Shown piece after piece: positions 33,280-42,215 of a stretch of DNA of 64,000 nt. Within the stretch, counting starts at the first letter, position 1. Every line of letters begins with the position of its first letter. The translations under genes and the position numbers were made by a program. Below the pieces are notes generated by a model. It searched no databases. It was not told the DNA's origin and worked only from the letters and a program-made list of their open reading frames with translations. Origin of the DNA: Bacteroides sp. (GTDB lineage: Bacteria; Bacteroidota; Bacteroidia; Bacteroidales; Muribaculaceae); contig JAAVCK010000026.1 of the NCBI GenBank assembly GCA_014802325.1, forward strand, positions 174,135 through 238,134, in the 5' to 3' direction.

Positions 33280-34977
33280 TTATTCCTCGGCGGCAGCCAC
33301 TTCAGCTTCGATAGATTCGGTGTCGGGGTTGATGTTGGGGAGTTCGAGGCCGAGGTGCTGCTTCTTGTCGATATACTTCAGCACCAGTCCGAGTATGAGA
33401 GCGGCCACACCGAGACAAGCCAGCATCACCAGCGGAGCGGTATAGTTGTAGCTTACCGATGCCTGCTCGGCAGTCATGGTACCGTTGGCCACGGCTTCCA
33501 CAATCTCGGGGTTGGTCTTGTCGAGTACCTTACCGATGAGGAGAGGGAAAAGCCAGAGACCGATATTCTGAATCCAGAATATAAGAGCGTAGGCCGAACC
33601 GATAATTTTGCTGTCGACGAGCTTGGGCACACTGGGCCAGAGTGAAGCGGGCACGAGTGAGAACGATGCGCCGAGCACCAGGATAGTGAGGTATGCCACG
33701 ATCACTCCACCCACGGGGCTTGACTTGAACTGCGGGAGAACGAAAGCAAATGTAAGGTGACATGCTATAAGCAGGAGTGAGCCGAGGATGAGCATCGAGG
33801 CTGCCTTACCTTTGTGGTCAACGTAGTTGCCGAGAATAGGAGTGATGCCCACGGCAAGAAGGGGGAACACTGCGAAGATGGTTCCGGCCGACTGACGCAT
33901 GTAGCCCATATAGCAGAATATCACGAGTGATACTATCGAAGTGACGAGCATGGCGTAGCGCAGCGACACGTTTTTGGAGAAATTGCTTGCAAAAGCCGAT
34001 GCGGCCACCACGATCATGATTACATACTGCACTATGGTGACCATCTCGCCGCCCCAGAACGAATCGGGAGCCACGTCGGTAAACGTAAGATTACACTGGA
34101 GCATGTTGACGGCATATTTCTGGAAGGGGAATATGGCCGAGTAGTAGAGCACGCAGAGGAGTGCTACAAGCCAGAATCCGCTGCTGGTAAGAATCTGACC
34201 GAGGTCGGATATACGGAAAGGGTCGTCTTTTTCTTCTTCAGCATGAGTCTGCGAGTCAAGCTTACGATCCATGAAGAAGTATACGATAAACATGATCAGA
34301 GCGATCATGAGAAGCACCACTCCGAAGGCTACCGAGCGCGACACTGATATGTCGCCGCCAAGTTCTGCAAACATGGGCGAGAAGATCATACACGTCGCCA
34401 CACCGAGGCGTGCCAGTGCCATTTCCGAACCCATTGCCAGTGCCATCTCGCGGCCCTTGAACCACTTGACAATACCACGGCTCACGGTGATACCGGCCAT
34501 CTCTACGCCACAACCGAATATCATGAAGCCTACGGCCGAGAATTTGGCCGATGCGGGCATACCTTCATAGAAAGGTGCGATGCCGAGCGCATCAAATACG
34601 GGGATGTGGTTGAGATGATTGGTGAACCAAACATCGAGCGAACTTCCGATAAACTGGTCGGTAAGAGCGTACCAGTTGATCACCGCACCCACCAGCATTA
34701 CCGCACCCGAGAGTACGGCGGTGAAGCGAACACCCATCTTGTCAAGAATGATACCTGCAAAGATGAGGAAGAAAATAAATACGTTGAGGAATGTCTCCGA
34801 ACCTTGCATCGTACCGAACGCCGTGGAGTCCCAGCCGCGGGTCGACTGCAGAAGGTCTTTGATAGGTGAGAGGATGTCCATGAAGATGTAGCTGCAGAAC
34901 ATCGCCATGGCAAGAAGTCCCAGCGCTGTCCACCGGGCCCATGCTTTGTCGGAAAGCACTTGTTTTACATTGGCCAT
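33280..34977 (-). CDS. Major facilitator superfamily transporter
   Basis: A 565-residue protein with about twelve membrane helices. The N-terminal half has MFS-type features (FIFFLIFAGIILDKMGVRFT loop 2-3) and a long insertion between helices 3 and 4. The cytoplasmic middle loop holds an acidic stretch (HAEEEKDDPF). The C-terminal half includes PILGNYVDHKGK, the mirrored loop motif, and ends in an acidic tail. It recalls MFSD1-like carriers and the Bacteroidetes proteins simply called MFS transporter. The substrate is not deducible from sequence. Confidence 0.85.
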   Translation of the reverse strand: MANVKQVLSDKAWARWTALGLLAMAMFCSYIFMDILSPIKDLLQSTRGWDSTAFGTMQGSETFLNVFIFFLIFAGIILDKMGVRFTAVLSGAVMLVGAVINWYALTDQFIGSSLDVWFTNHLNHIPVFDALGIAPFYEGMPASAKFSAVGFMIFGCGVEMAGITVSRGIVKWFKGREMALAMGSEMALARLGVATCMIFSPMFAELGGDISVSRSVAFGVVLLMIALIMFIVYFFMDRKLDSQTHAEEEKDDPFRISDLGQILTSSGFWLVALLCVLYYSAIFPFQKYAVNMLQCNLTFTDVAPDSFWGGEMVTIVQYVIMIVVAASAFASNFSKNVSLRYAMLVTSIVSLVIFCYMGYMRQSAGTIFAVFPLLAVGITPILGNYVDHKGKAASMLILGSLLLIACHLTFAFVLPQFKSSPVGGVIVAYLTILVLGASFSLVPASLWPSVPKLVDSKIIGSAYALIFWIQNIGLWLFPLLIGKVLDKTNPEIVEAVANGTMTAEQASVSYNYTAPLVMLACLGVAALILGLVLKYIDKKQHLGLELPNINPDTESIEAEVAAAEE

Positions 34978-35020
34978 TGTTTTGTAGTGTCGTTTATTAT
35001 GATTTAATGATTAATTTTTG

Positions 35021-35028
35021 CAAAATTA
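35021..35028 (-). promoter_or_regulatory. Promoter -7 box of the MFS gene
   Basis: CAAAATTA is TAATTTTG on the minus strand, 44 bp before the MFS start codon. Confidence 0.55.
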
Positions 35029-35092
35029 CAAAAATTATGGATTTCCTGCGATATTTTTATTAATTTAGTGGTTCGAATGTAACAACTTGCTT

Positions 35093-36193
35093 ATGAATCT
35101 TATTAATAAAGAGCGATTTGACCTTGACCGCACCGTGCGTCTTGTGATAAATTGCGTGCTTGCCGCCGGTGTGGTGTGGCTGATAAATACTCTCAAGGGT
35201 GTGTTGCTGCCATTTCTTATAGGCTGTCTGATAGCATATATTCTTGAACCGTTTCTGCAATATAACCGTCGGCTGCTTCATCTGAAGGGACGAGTGGCGG
35301 CAACGATGGTGACACTCTTTGAACTCATGTTTTTTACCGGAGTAATACTCTATTTTATAGTGCCTCTTATTATAGAGGAGGCAACAGAGATGGCTTCGAT
35401 AGTAAAACGATATGCGTCGTCGGCCGAATCCGTTCCTTTCCTCCCCACCGGATTACAGGATTTCTTAAGGCGAAATATCGACTTTGACATGCTTGCCTCG
35501 AAGCTCTCACATGAGGAGTGGGGGCGTATGGCCGAGGAGGCTATTTCGGCATCATGGTCGGTGATTACCGGCTCGATAGCGTTGCTGTTCTCAGTCTTTT
35601 CATGGATGATAGTATTGCTATATGTGGTTTTCGTCATGATAGATTACGACAAGCTGAGCCGAGGATTTCATCGCATGATTCTCCCGCGATACCGAAAGCC
35701 GGTATTCAAGATCGCCTCAGATGTGAAGCGGTCGATGAATCAGTATTTCCGCGGGCAGGCACTCGTGGCATTTTGTGTGGGAATACTTTTCAGCATAGGA
35801 TTTCTCATCATCGACCTTCCCCTTGCCATAGTTCTCGGCATGTTTATCGGGCTTCTTAATATGGTTCCGTATCTTCAGCTCATATCATTTATACCCACCA
35901 CACTTATCTGTCTGGTATATTCCGTAGGCACCGGTACGGGATTCTGGACACTATGGTGGGAATGTTTTGCTGTATATTGCGTGGTGCAGGTGATTCAGGA
36001 CTTGTATCTCACCCCGCGTATCATAGGCAAGGCGATGAGTCTCAATCCGGCGCTGATATTCCTGTCGCTCTCCATATGGGGCACTCTTATGGGCTTTATC
36101 GGACTCATCATCGCCATCCCGCTCACTACGCTCCTCCTGTCGTATTACGACAAATATATCATCTCTCCGCAGGAGGAAGAGAGAAAACGATGA
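35093..36193 (+). CDS. AI-2E family transporter
   Basis: A 366-residue membrane protein of the AI-2E transporter family, which includes TqsA and Na+/H+ antiporter members. Seven to eight hydrophobic helices, the extended periplasmic helix region between helices 3 and 4 (about residues 100-155), the GQALVAFCVGILFSIGFLIIDLP segment and the DLYLTPRIIGKAMSLNPALIFLSLSIWGTLMGFIGLIIAIPL motif region are present. ATG 35093 is chosen over the in-frame TTG two codons earlier. It is a single gene divergent from the MFS gene. Confidence 0.88.
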   Translation: MNLINKERFDLDRTVRLVINCVLAAGVVWLINTLKGVLLPFLIGCLIAYILEPFLQYNRRLLHLKGRVAATMVTLFELMFFTGVILYFIVPLIIEEATEMASIVKRYASSAESVPFLPTGLQDFLRRNIDFDMLASKLSHEEWGRMAEEAISASWSVITGSIALLFSVFSWMIVLLYVVFVMIDYDKLSRGFHRMILPRYRKPVFKIASDVKRSMNQYFRGQALVAFCVGILFSIGFLIIDLPLAIVLGMFIGLLNMVPYLQLISFIPTTLICLVYSVGTGTGFWTLWWECFAVYCVVQVIQDLYLTPRIIGKAMSLNPALIFLSLSIWGTLMGFIGLIIAIPLTTLLLSYYDKYIISPQEEERKR

Positions 36194-36361
36194 TGCAATA
36201 AAGTAACTGAGAGCAAATACACGAAGCAATCATGCTGTTCGGCAAGTATTCAGGCCTGAGTCGTGATACTTTGGCCGTTTTATAAATGTGTTCAAATACA
36301 GGAAGTTTTGAACTAACATTGTTTATAATTGTTCTTAATTTATAAACAAATTGCATTTACT

Positions 36362-36877
36362 ATGAAAAAAATTATTCTTTCCATTCTTTCGTTGATTGCG
36401 GTGGCAGTGAGTGCTTCGGCAATCAATCTTCAGGAAGCCTATAGCGCTCTCTCAAATGTTCCGAACATTAATGTCAGACAACCTGATGCCAATCTCCCCG
36501 TTATTGATGATCTGATAATAGATGGTCAAATAGCCGGTGCTTATAATTTGGATGCAGCCGGCATATTGGAAACAGGAACATCGGTCTATACAATCCTTAA
36601 CCAAATCCCATTATCCTACATGATAAATGGTGGTAATAATAATCAGGTAGCCGCGTTCGTCTACGCGACGCCTAATGAAGGCGGGAGCAACGATATTTTG
36701 GTTGTTGTCATGTCGGGATATAAAGGCTCTGCCGTGTCAATATATGGCACTGCCACCAACGAAACGGTTAAGGCTATCAAGTCAGCTACTTTTGAAATGC
36801 AGGGACAATCCTTGAACTTATCGGCTACAGTTCCTGATGTAGGAGATTTCAATATTACCCTAAATAAAGGCCGATAA
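36362..36877 (+). CDS. Small secreted protein of unknown function
   Basis: A 171-residue protein with a clear signal peptide (MKKIILSILSLIAVAVSASA). The mature part is rich in Asn, Ile and Val and looks beta-stranded, with two similar strand pairs (AAFVYATPNEGGSNDILVVV, then GTATNETVKAIKSATFEMQG). I do not recognise a family. Its base composition is A/T-richer than its neighbours. The 168-bp gap upstream holds no clear gene; TAACATTG at 36314-36321 is the nearest promoter-like element. It ends before a bidirectional terminator shared with the aldolase gene. Confidence 0.7.
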   Translation: MKKIILSILSLIAVAVSASAINLQEAYSALSNVPNINVRQPDANLPVIDDLIIDGQIAGAYNLDAAGILETGTSVYTILNQIPLSYMINGGNNNQVAAFVYATPNEGGSNDILVVVMSGYKGSAVSIYGTATNETVKAIKSATFEMQGQSLNLSATVPDVGDFNITLNKGR

Positions 36878-36925
36878 GAGGGATATATTTTTAAGTCACA
36901 TCTCAAGGAGAAATACAAAAAAATT

Positions 36926-36957
36926 AATAGGCTGTGTCGATTGTGACACAGCCTATT
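36926..36957. terminator. Bidirectional terminator between the small secreted protein and aldolase genes
   Basis: A perfect 13-bp stem, 36926-36938 with 36945-36957, has a 6-base loop and A-rich and T-containing flanks. Confidence 0.88.
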
Positions 36958-36983
36958 ATGATGTTATATGGAATAATCAGTGA

Positions 36984-37985
36984 TTATTCAGCCTTGCCGT
37001 TGGAGCCGAGTACGTTTTCGATCTTGTGCTTGTAGAGGCGTTCCATTTCGTCGCGGGCCGGACCGAGGTACTTGCGGGGGTCGAATTCTGCGGGCTTTTC
37101 GTTGAATACCTTGCGCACGGCAGCAGTCATGGCCAGACGGCTGTCAGAGTCGATATTGATCTTGCATACATCCATAGCGGCAGCTTTGCGGAGCTGCTCT
37201 TCGGGAATACCGATTGCATCGGGGAGCTTGCCACCGTTTTCGTTGATGATGTCAACGTATTCCTGGGGAACTGAAGAAGAACCGTGGAGCACGATGGGGA
37301 AGTCAGGGAGCTTCTCTTCGACCTTTTCGAGCACGTCGAATGCCAGAGGGGGAGGAACGAGGCGGCCGGTCTTCGGGTCACGGGTGCACTGGGCGGGGGT
37401 GAACTTGTAAGCGCCGTGTGAGGTACCGATCGAGATAGCGAGAGAGTCGCAGCCGGTCTTACCTACGAATTCGATTACTTCTTCGGGGTCGGTGTAGGTG
37501 TGATGGTCAGAAGAAACCTCGTCTTCAACACCGGCGAGCACACCGAGCTCACCTTCTACTGTCACGTCAAACTGATGAGCATAGTCTACAACCTTCTTGG
37601 TGAGAGCCATATTTTCCTCGAAGGGGAGGTGCGAGCCGTCGATCATAACAGACGAGAAGCCGTTGTCGATGCAGTCCTTGCAGAGCTCGAAAGAGTCACC
37701 GTGGTCGAGGTGAAGCACGATCTGGGGATGTTCCCAGCCGAGGCTCTTGGCGTATTCCACAGCACCCTGTGCCATGTAGCGGAGCAGGATGGGGTTGGCA
37801 TAGTTGCGGGCACCTTTAGAAACCTGAAGGATAACGGGCGATTTTTCATCGGCTGCGGCCTTGATGATAGCCTGAAGCTGCTCCATATTGTTGAAGTTGA
37901 AAGCGGGTACAGCGTAGCCGCCTTTGAGGGCCTTGGCAAACATCTCGCGGGTGTTTACGAGACCTAAGTCTTTGTAATTTACCAT
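36984..37985 (-). CDS. fba: Class II fructose-bisphosphate aldolase
   Basis: A 333-residue zinc-dependent aldolase of glycolysis and gluconeogenesis. The zinc and catalytic residues are seen in VLHLDHGDSFE, EGELGVLAGVEDE, HHTYTDPEEV, SIGTSHGAYKF and VLHGSSSVP. The substrate phosphate-binding KINIDSDSRLAMTAAVRK motif is intact. Codon use is strongly biased, as expected for an abundant enzyme. It is monocistronic, with its own promoter and terminator. Confidence 0.95.
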   Translation of the reverse strand: MVNYKDLGLVNTREMFAKALKGGYAVPAFNFNNMEQLQAIIKAAADEKSPVILQVSKGARNYANPILLRYMAQGAVEYAKSLGWEHPQIVLHLDHGDSFELCKDCIDNGFSSVMIDGSHLPFEENMALTKKVVDYAHQFDVTVEGELGVLAGVEDEVSSDHHTYTDPEEVIEFVGKTGCDSLAISIGTSHGAYKFTPAQCTRDPKTGRLVPPPLAFDVLEKVEEKLPDFPIVLHGSSSVPQEYVDIINENGGKLPDAIGIPEEQLRKAAAMDVCKINIDSDSRLAMTAAVRKVFNEKPAEFDPRKYLGPARDEMERLYKHKIENVLGSNGKAE

Positions 37986-38034
37986 GATAGGTTACTTATT
38001 TAATTGGGTTTCGGATATTGTCTATTTATAAAGA

Positions 38035-38042
38035 CAAAATTA
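38035..38042 (-). promoter_or_regulatory. Promoter -7 box of fba
   Basis: CAAAATTA is TAATTTTG on the minus strand, 50 bp before the fba start codon. Confidence 0.6.
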
Positions 38043-38079
38043 AGAAAAATTTCCGTAATTATGATGATAAAAAATAATA

Positions 38080-38122
38080 AAAAAGAGATGATCGGCACTA
38101 ATAGTAGCCGTCACCTCTTTTT
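38080..38122 (-). terminator. Terminator of the ferredoxin gene
   Basis: AAAAAGAG (38080-38087) pairs with CTCTTTTT (38115-38122), extended inward with one mismatch and by CGGC/GCCG. On the minus strand it gives a T-rich exit just after the ferredoxin stop. Confidence 0.75.
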
Positions 38123-38150
38123 GTAAGCTTTTTCAGTCTATCGCTCGGGA

Positions 38151-38321
38151 TTATTCACCGGGGATGATAGCTTCGCTGGGGCAAACTTCAGCACAAGAAC
38201 CGCAGTCGATGCACATTTCGGGATCGATGTGGTAGATGTCGCCTTCAGAGATTGCACCTACGGGGCATACGGGCAGACAGGTGCCGCAAGCCACACAAGA
38301 GTCAGTGATTACGTAAGCCAT
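38151..38321 (-). CDS. 2[4Fe-4S] ferredoxin
   Basis: A 56-residue clostridial-type ferredoxin read from ATG 38321 to TAA 38151. The two cluster motifs are CVACGTCLPVCP (residues 9-20) and CIDCGSCAEVCP (residues 37-48), each C-x2-C-x2-C-x3-C-P. It is a small soluble electron carrier, probably serving pyruvate:ferredoxin oxidoreductase and related anaerobic enzymes. It is monocistronic, with a promoter at 38373-38380. Confidence 0.95.
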   Translation of the reverse strand: MAYVITDSCVACGTCLPVCPVGAISEGDIYHIDPEMCIDCGSCAEVCPSEAIIPGE

Positions 38322-38372
38322 AGTGGTAAATTCTTAATTGGATAATTAATTAGGATAACATGATTAACGATG

Positions 38373-38380
38373 CAAAAGTA
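38373..38380 (-). promoter_or_regulatory. Promoter -7 box of the ferredoxin gene
   Basis: CAAAAGTA is TACTTTTG on the minus strand, about 50 bp before the start codon. GAAA near 38399 is a weak -33 match. Confidence 0.6.
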
Positions 38381-38434
38381 ATGGTTTTTTTTGACTGCGA
38401 AAAGATTTTTACAATAATTTTTTCGCATTTTTTA

Positions 38435-39661
38435 TCAGTATAAGTGATATTTTTGCTTTGTCGCGGTGAATTTGTCGGTGTCTTTGTGCCATAGCAGTAG
38501 GATGTCGTCTACCTTATAGCGCCGGCTAAACTGCTGCCTTACGCGGCGGTCGCCTATCACTTTATCCATCATCGACAGGCGTGCGGCTTTTTCTGATGCA
38601 AGCAGTTTTTTACCGGGATATAGAGCTTCCAGCTCCTGAAGCAGATAGAAGCTGATGAGAGTGAGCGGAGCTTCTTCGGCATCCATGATGTAAACTTCTA
38701 CACCTGAAAGTGTCGAGCCGGCATGCTTGCTGTAGCCGGGTTTGAATGTGATGGGGCGGAAGGCTACGCCGGGTATCTGCAATGCGTTGAGGCGGCCGGC
38801 AAGAGCTATGCCGTCAGTTCCCGGCACGGCAAAAAGATGAAACGGCAGGGTGTAGCCTACGCCTATCGAGAGTCCGTCGAGTTCTCCCGCTATACCGGTG
38901 GCCGGATAATACAGGGCGGTCTCCATGGTGGGAATGTTGGGTGAGGGGAGCACCCACGGCAGGCCGGTATCAGCGAAGAGCATGTCACGTTGCCATCCGT
39001 CCATTTCTATTACGGTGAGTTTGGGGTTATTGCCTGACCCTAACATACCCTCGCCTATGAGAAGTTTGGCGAGTTCGCCCGGCGTAAGTGCATACAGATA
39101 TGGTATGGGATACTGTCCTACGAACGACTCTTCGCCCTGAGCCACCACCGGACCTTCCACCTTTATGCCGCCGAGCGGGTCAGGGCGGTCAAGCACCATA
39201 AATTCTACGCCGGCGCGGGCGCAAGCCGCCATAGAGCGGCCAAGCGTTGACACGTAGGTGTACGATCGTGCTCCGACGTCTTGAATGTCATATACCATCA
39301 CGTCGATGCCGCGCAGCATCTCCGGAGTAGGGGCGAGATTGCGGCCATGAAGCGAATGGATTTTTATGCCGGTCACCGGATCTACGTCATCGGCCACGCT
39401 GTTGCCTGCCGAAAAATTGCCGCGTATGCCATGCTCGGGCGAGAACAGAGCCACGAGTTCCACGTCGGGAGCATCGTTGAGTATGTCGATTGTTGATCGC
39501 AACGTGCGGTCCACTCCGGTGGGATTGGTTATCAGTCCCACACGCTTGCCTTTAAGCGGAGCGAAGTCCATCTCCTCAAGCACCTCCACACCCGGAGTGA
39601 CCTGAGCGAAGGTAGCGAATACTGTCAGAAGAAAAAGATATGTAAGTGCGTAATGTTTCAT
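38435..39661 (-). CDS. namZ: Exo-beta-N-acetylmuramidase NamZ (DUF1343)
   Basis: A 408-residue exported protein of the DUF1343 family, whose characterised members (NamZ) release terminal MurNAc from peptidoglycan fragments. The signal peptide ends FATFAQ. Family motifs are GLITNPTGVD, the SPEHGIRG loop (PEHG at 75-78), YDIQDVGARSYTYVSTL, DRPDPLGG and YYPATGIAGELDGLSIG. It is the last gene of a six-gene operon. With the permease gene upstream (ATGA overlap) it fits a release-then-import pathway for MurNAc or muropeptides. The kinase and etherase (MurK, MurQ) needed to use MurNAc are not in this window. Confidence 0.92.
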   Translation of the reverse strand: MKHYALTYLFLLTVFATFAQVTPGVEVLEEMDFAPLKGKRVGLITNPTGVDRTLRSTIDILNDAPDVELVALFSPEHGIRGNFSAGNSVADDVDPVTGIKIHSLHGRNLAPTPEMLRGIDVMVYDIQDVGARSYTYVSTLGRSMAACARAGVEFMVLDRPDPLGGIKVEGPVVAQGEESFVGQYPIPYLYALTPGELAKLLIGEGMLGSGNNPKLTVIEMDGWQRDMLFADTGLPWVLPSPNIPTMETALYYPATGIAGELDGLSIGVGYTLPFHLFAVPGTDGIALAGRLNALQIPGVAFRPITFKPGYSKHAGSTLSGVEVYIMDAEEAPLTLISFYLLQELEALYPGKKLLASEKAARLSMMDKVIGDRRVRQQFSRRYKVDDILLLWHKDTDKFTATKQKYHLY

Positions 39662-40926
39662 TTCTTGCCAAATGAAGGATTGATTTTAATTATCGATGCC
39701 ATGCCTATGGTAAAGGCGCAGCAGGCTATGGTGAGTCCGAAAAACATAGGATAGCCAATCTGCTCCTGAATCCAGCCCGCAGCCATGCCGGGCAGCATCA
39801 TGCCAAGTGCCATGAATCCGGTGCATATGGAGTAGTGGGCTGTTGCGTCAGGGCCTTCTACAAAATATATCAGATATAGCATGTAGGCTGTGAATCCGAA
39901 TCCGTAGCCAAACTGCTCTACAAATACGCATATATTAACTGTGAGCAGCGAGGAGTCAGGCATCATACTCAGATAAAGAAATGTAAGGCATGTGAGCGAC
40001 ATGCTCCAGGCCATAGGTTTCAGCCAATTCCCGAGACCGCCGCGAGCCACAACGATACCACCGATAATACCGCCGAGAGTCAGTCCGATTATGCCTACCG
40101 TGCCGTAGGTGATACCCACCTGTTCGGTCGACATTCCCAGGCCGCCGGCAGCCGCTGAGTCGAGCAGGAATGGATTGATGAGTTTCACAAGCATAGCTTC
40201 AGGCAGGCGGTAAAGAAGCATGAACATGATAGCCTGAACTATTCCGGGTTTCATGAAAAAGCGCTTGAAAATATTGAAAAATTCTGACAGGGTGGCTTTG
40301 CGCGACACGCCTCCGCATCCTGCCCGGTCAGCAGCCGGCACAGGAAGCACCCACCAGTGGTAAAAGGATATCAGAAAGAAAAACAGCGACATGCCCATGA
40401 ATACAGTGCTCCACGCATCTGACACCGATTCGAGATGCTTTTCAAGCAGACCCGCCACTACCACCACGCCTCCCTGAGCGGCTACGGTGGCTATGCGATA
40501 GAAGGTTGAGCGTATGCCCACAAAGAGTGACTGACCGTGGGTATCGAGAGCGAGAATATAGAAGCCGTCGGCTGCTATGTCGTGAGTGGCTGAAAAAAAT
40601 GCCACCATGTAGAAACACGCCAGTGACCATGTGAAAAATGAACTCATGGGCAATGTGAGCGCCACACCAGCCAGCCCGAGCGCTATGAGAAACTGCATCA
40701 GTATGATCCAGCGGCGCTTGGTGCTGAACATATCCACCAGCGGCGACCATAGCGGTTTGATGACCCACGGCAGGTAGAGCCATCCGGAGTACAGCGCCAC
40801 ATCGGTGTTTGACATACCCATATTTTTATATAATATCACAGTGAGGGTCATCACGGTGACATAAGGAAGTCCTTCGGCGAAATAAAGCGTAGGGACCCAC
40901 CACCAGGGAGATTTATTCGGTGTCAT
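39658..40926 (-). CDS. AmpG/MurT-type muropeptide permease (MFS)
   Basis: A 422-residue carrier with twelve membrane helices. The opening WWWVPTLYFAEGLPYVTVMTLTVILYKNMGMS and the loop KPLWSPLVDMFSTKRRWI are typical of the AmpG family, which imports anhydro-muropeptides or MurNAc. FFSATHDIAADGFYI in helix 4 is also conserved there. It overlaps the genes on both sides by 1-4 bp. Its neighbours (exo-muramidase, amidase, SpoIID protein) support peptidoglycan fragments as cargo. Whether it takes free MurNAc or peptide-bearing sugars is open. Confidence 0.88.
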   Translation of the reverse strand: MTPNKSPWWWVPTLYFAEGLPYVTVMTLTVILYKNMGMSNTDVALYSGWLYLPWVIKPLWSPLVDMFSTKRRWIILMQFLIALGLAGVALTLPMSSFFTWSLACFYMVAFFSATHDIAADGFYILALDTHGQSLFVGIRSTFYRIATVAAQGGVVVVAGLLEKHLESVSDAWSTVFMGMSLFFFLISFYHWWVLPVPAADRAGCGGVSRKATLSEFFNIFKRFFMKPGIVQAIMFMLLYRLPEAMLVKLINPFLLDSAAAGGLGMSTEQVGITYGTVGIIGLTLGGIIGGIVVARGGLGNWLKPMAWSMSLTCLTFLYLSMMPDSSLLTVNICVFVEQFGYGFGFTAYMLYLIYFVEGPDATAHYSICTGFMALGMMLPGMAAGWIQEQIGYPMFFGLTIACCAFTIGMASIIKINPSFGKK

Positions 40927-42215
40927 CAGTAAATGGTATTGATTTCTGCTCCTTTATAATAATGTGACAGAATCTCGCGATAGGAGTAACCCATCTCGCC
41001 CATCACGGCAGCTCCTATCTGACACAGACCGACACCGTGACCCCATCCGGCGCCGTGGAGTATGAAGCGTCCGGCTTTGTGGGAAACGTAAAAAGCCGAG
41101 CTGTAAAGATGACTTTCCGAGAGAGCCCGTCGGATCTCAAGCTCCTTGCCAATAATCAGGCTTTTCTTCGTACCGGTGATTTCAAGCCGGTATATTCGCC
41201 CCGACGCCCCGCGTGATAGCGGAGTCAGAGCTACTATATCGCCAAGATCTTCACCGAGCTTGCGGTTGACGAGCGCAGAGAGGTCACTCTCGGAATATTC
41301 CACCTTCCAGCGGAAAAAGTCGGCTGTCTCGCGATCATAATTATTGAGCACCTGCCCCAGTATGCGGGCGTCAGACGTATTGCAGAAAGAATCAGGAGAG
41401 TCTTCAATCCATTTTTTTGCACCGGAGGCAGTGGTAGCATCAGGTATGGGAGTTTCTGCTGGAGTGTCGCGCACGGCTGTGAGGTAGGGATGGGATGTGT
41501 CATCCCAGCAAGTTTCAAAAGTTTCCAGAATACCACCGCAGCATTTTGAGAATCGGGCGTCGCAAATAGCTCCCCCGAATGTCAGCACCTGTCCCCGGGT
41601 ATCGTCGACCGCTCCGATAGCATTAGGCGATGATACGCGGGTGATTCCCTGATAGCGCTGGCAGTGGTCATCGGCACACACATCGAAACTGCGGTGATTA
41701 CTTCTGTCCCACCATCTCACTCGCTCAGTGGCGGTATCGCGCACTATCACTTCAGGATTCTCGGCGCGTTGACTCTGAATCTGCGCAAGTAGCCAGCTGC
41801 GAGATATTACAGCATGGGCGCGCAGCAGATTGAGTGATGCAGTAGCACTCATTTCGCTCGAAATCACGCTTTTGAGATATTCCTCGACGTCTATTTCGTT
41901 GATGGCTCTTACTTTGCCGTCCTCCACGATCAGACGCAGGCTGCCGCGGAAACGTTGCGACTCCTTGCGCTCCCAATGAAATTTCACACCTATTGTCACG
42001 CCTTCAATTTCAAAATAGTTTCCATCAGGGCTGGTGGGCATAAATTCCAGTGAGGTATAAGTATCACCGTTCCAGTCGAGCGCCATACCCGACGATGATA
42101 TGCACACTTTCTGCGGGCCGGTCACTATGGGATGGCCCGCGGTTGAATATATGCCGGTGAAAGAGAATGTGACTGAAGGCTCGCACAGGAGACCTACTGC
42201 GATAGTCGGTTGCAT
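40926..42215 (-). CDS. SpoIID/LytB domain protein
   Basis: A 429-residue protein. Residues about 100-165 hold the SpoIID core (INEIDVEEYLKSVISSEMSATASLNLLRAHAVISRSWLLAQ), and residues about 385-425 the closing GAGWGHGVGLCQIGAAVMGEMGYSYREIL motif. SpoIID of sporulating bacteria is a lytic transglycosylase acting on denuded glycan strands; LytB-type relatives enhance amidases. The start given (MQPTIAVGLLCEPSVTF) shows no signal peptide or membrane anchor, unlike classical SpoIID, which is odd for a wall enzyme. A short cysteine motif (FSKCCGG) lies mid-protein. It overlaps the DUF4922 gene by 22 bp. Confidence 0.88.
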   Translation of the reverse strand: MQPTIAVGLLCEPSVTFSFTGIYSTAGHPIVTGPQKVCISSSGMALDWNGDTYTSLEFMPTSPDGNYFEIEGVTIGVKFHWERKESQRFRGSLRLIVEDGKVRAINEIDVEEYLKSVISSEMSATASLNLLRAHAVISRSWLLAQIQSQRAENPEVIVRDTATERVRWWDRSNHRSFDVCADDHCQRYQGITRVSSPNAIGAVDDTRGQVLTFGGAICDARFSKCCGGILETFETCWDDTSHPYLTAVRDTPAETPIPDATTASGAKKWIEDSPDSFCNTSDARILGQVLNNYDRETADFFRWKVEYSESDLSALVNRKLGEDLGDIVALTPLSRGASGRIYRLEITGTKKSLIIGKELEIRRALSESHLYSSAFYVSHKAGRFILHGAGWGHGVGLCQIGAAVMGEMGYSYREILSHYYKGAEINTIY

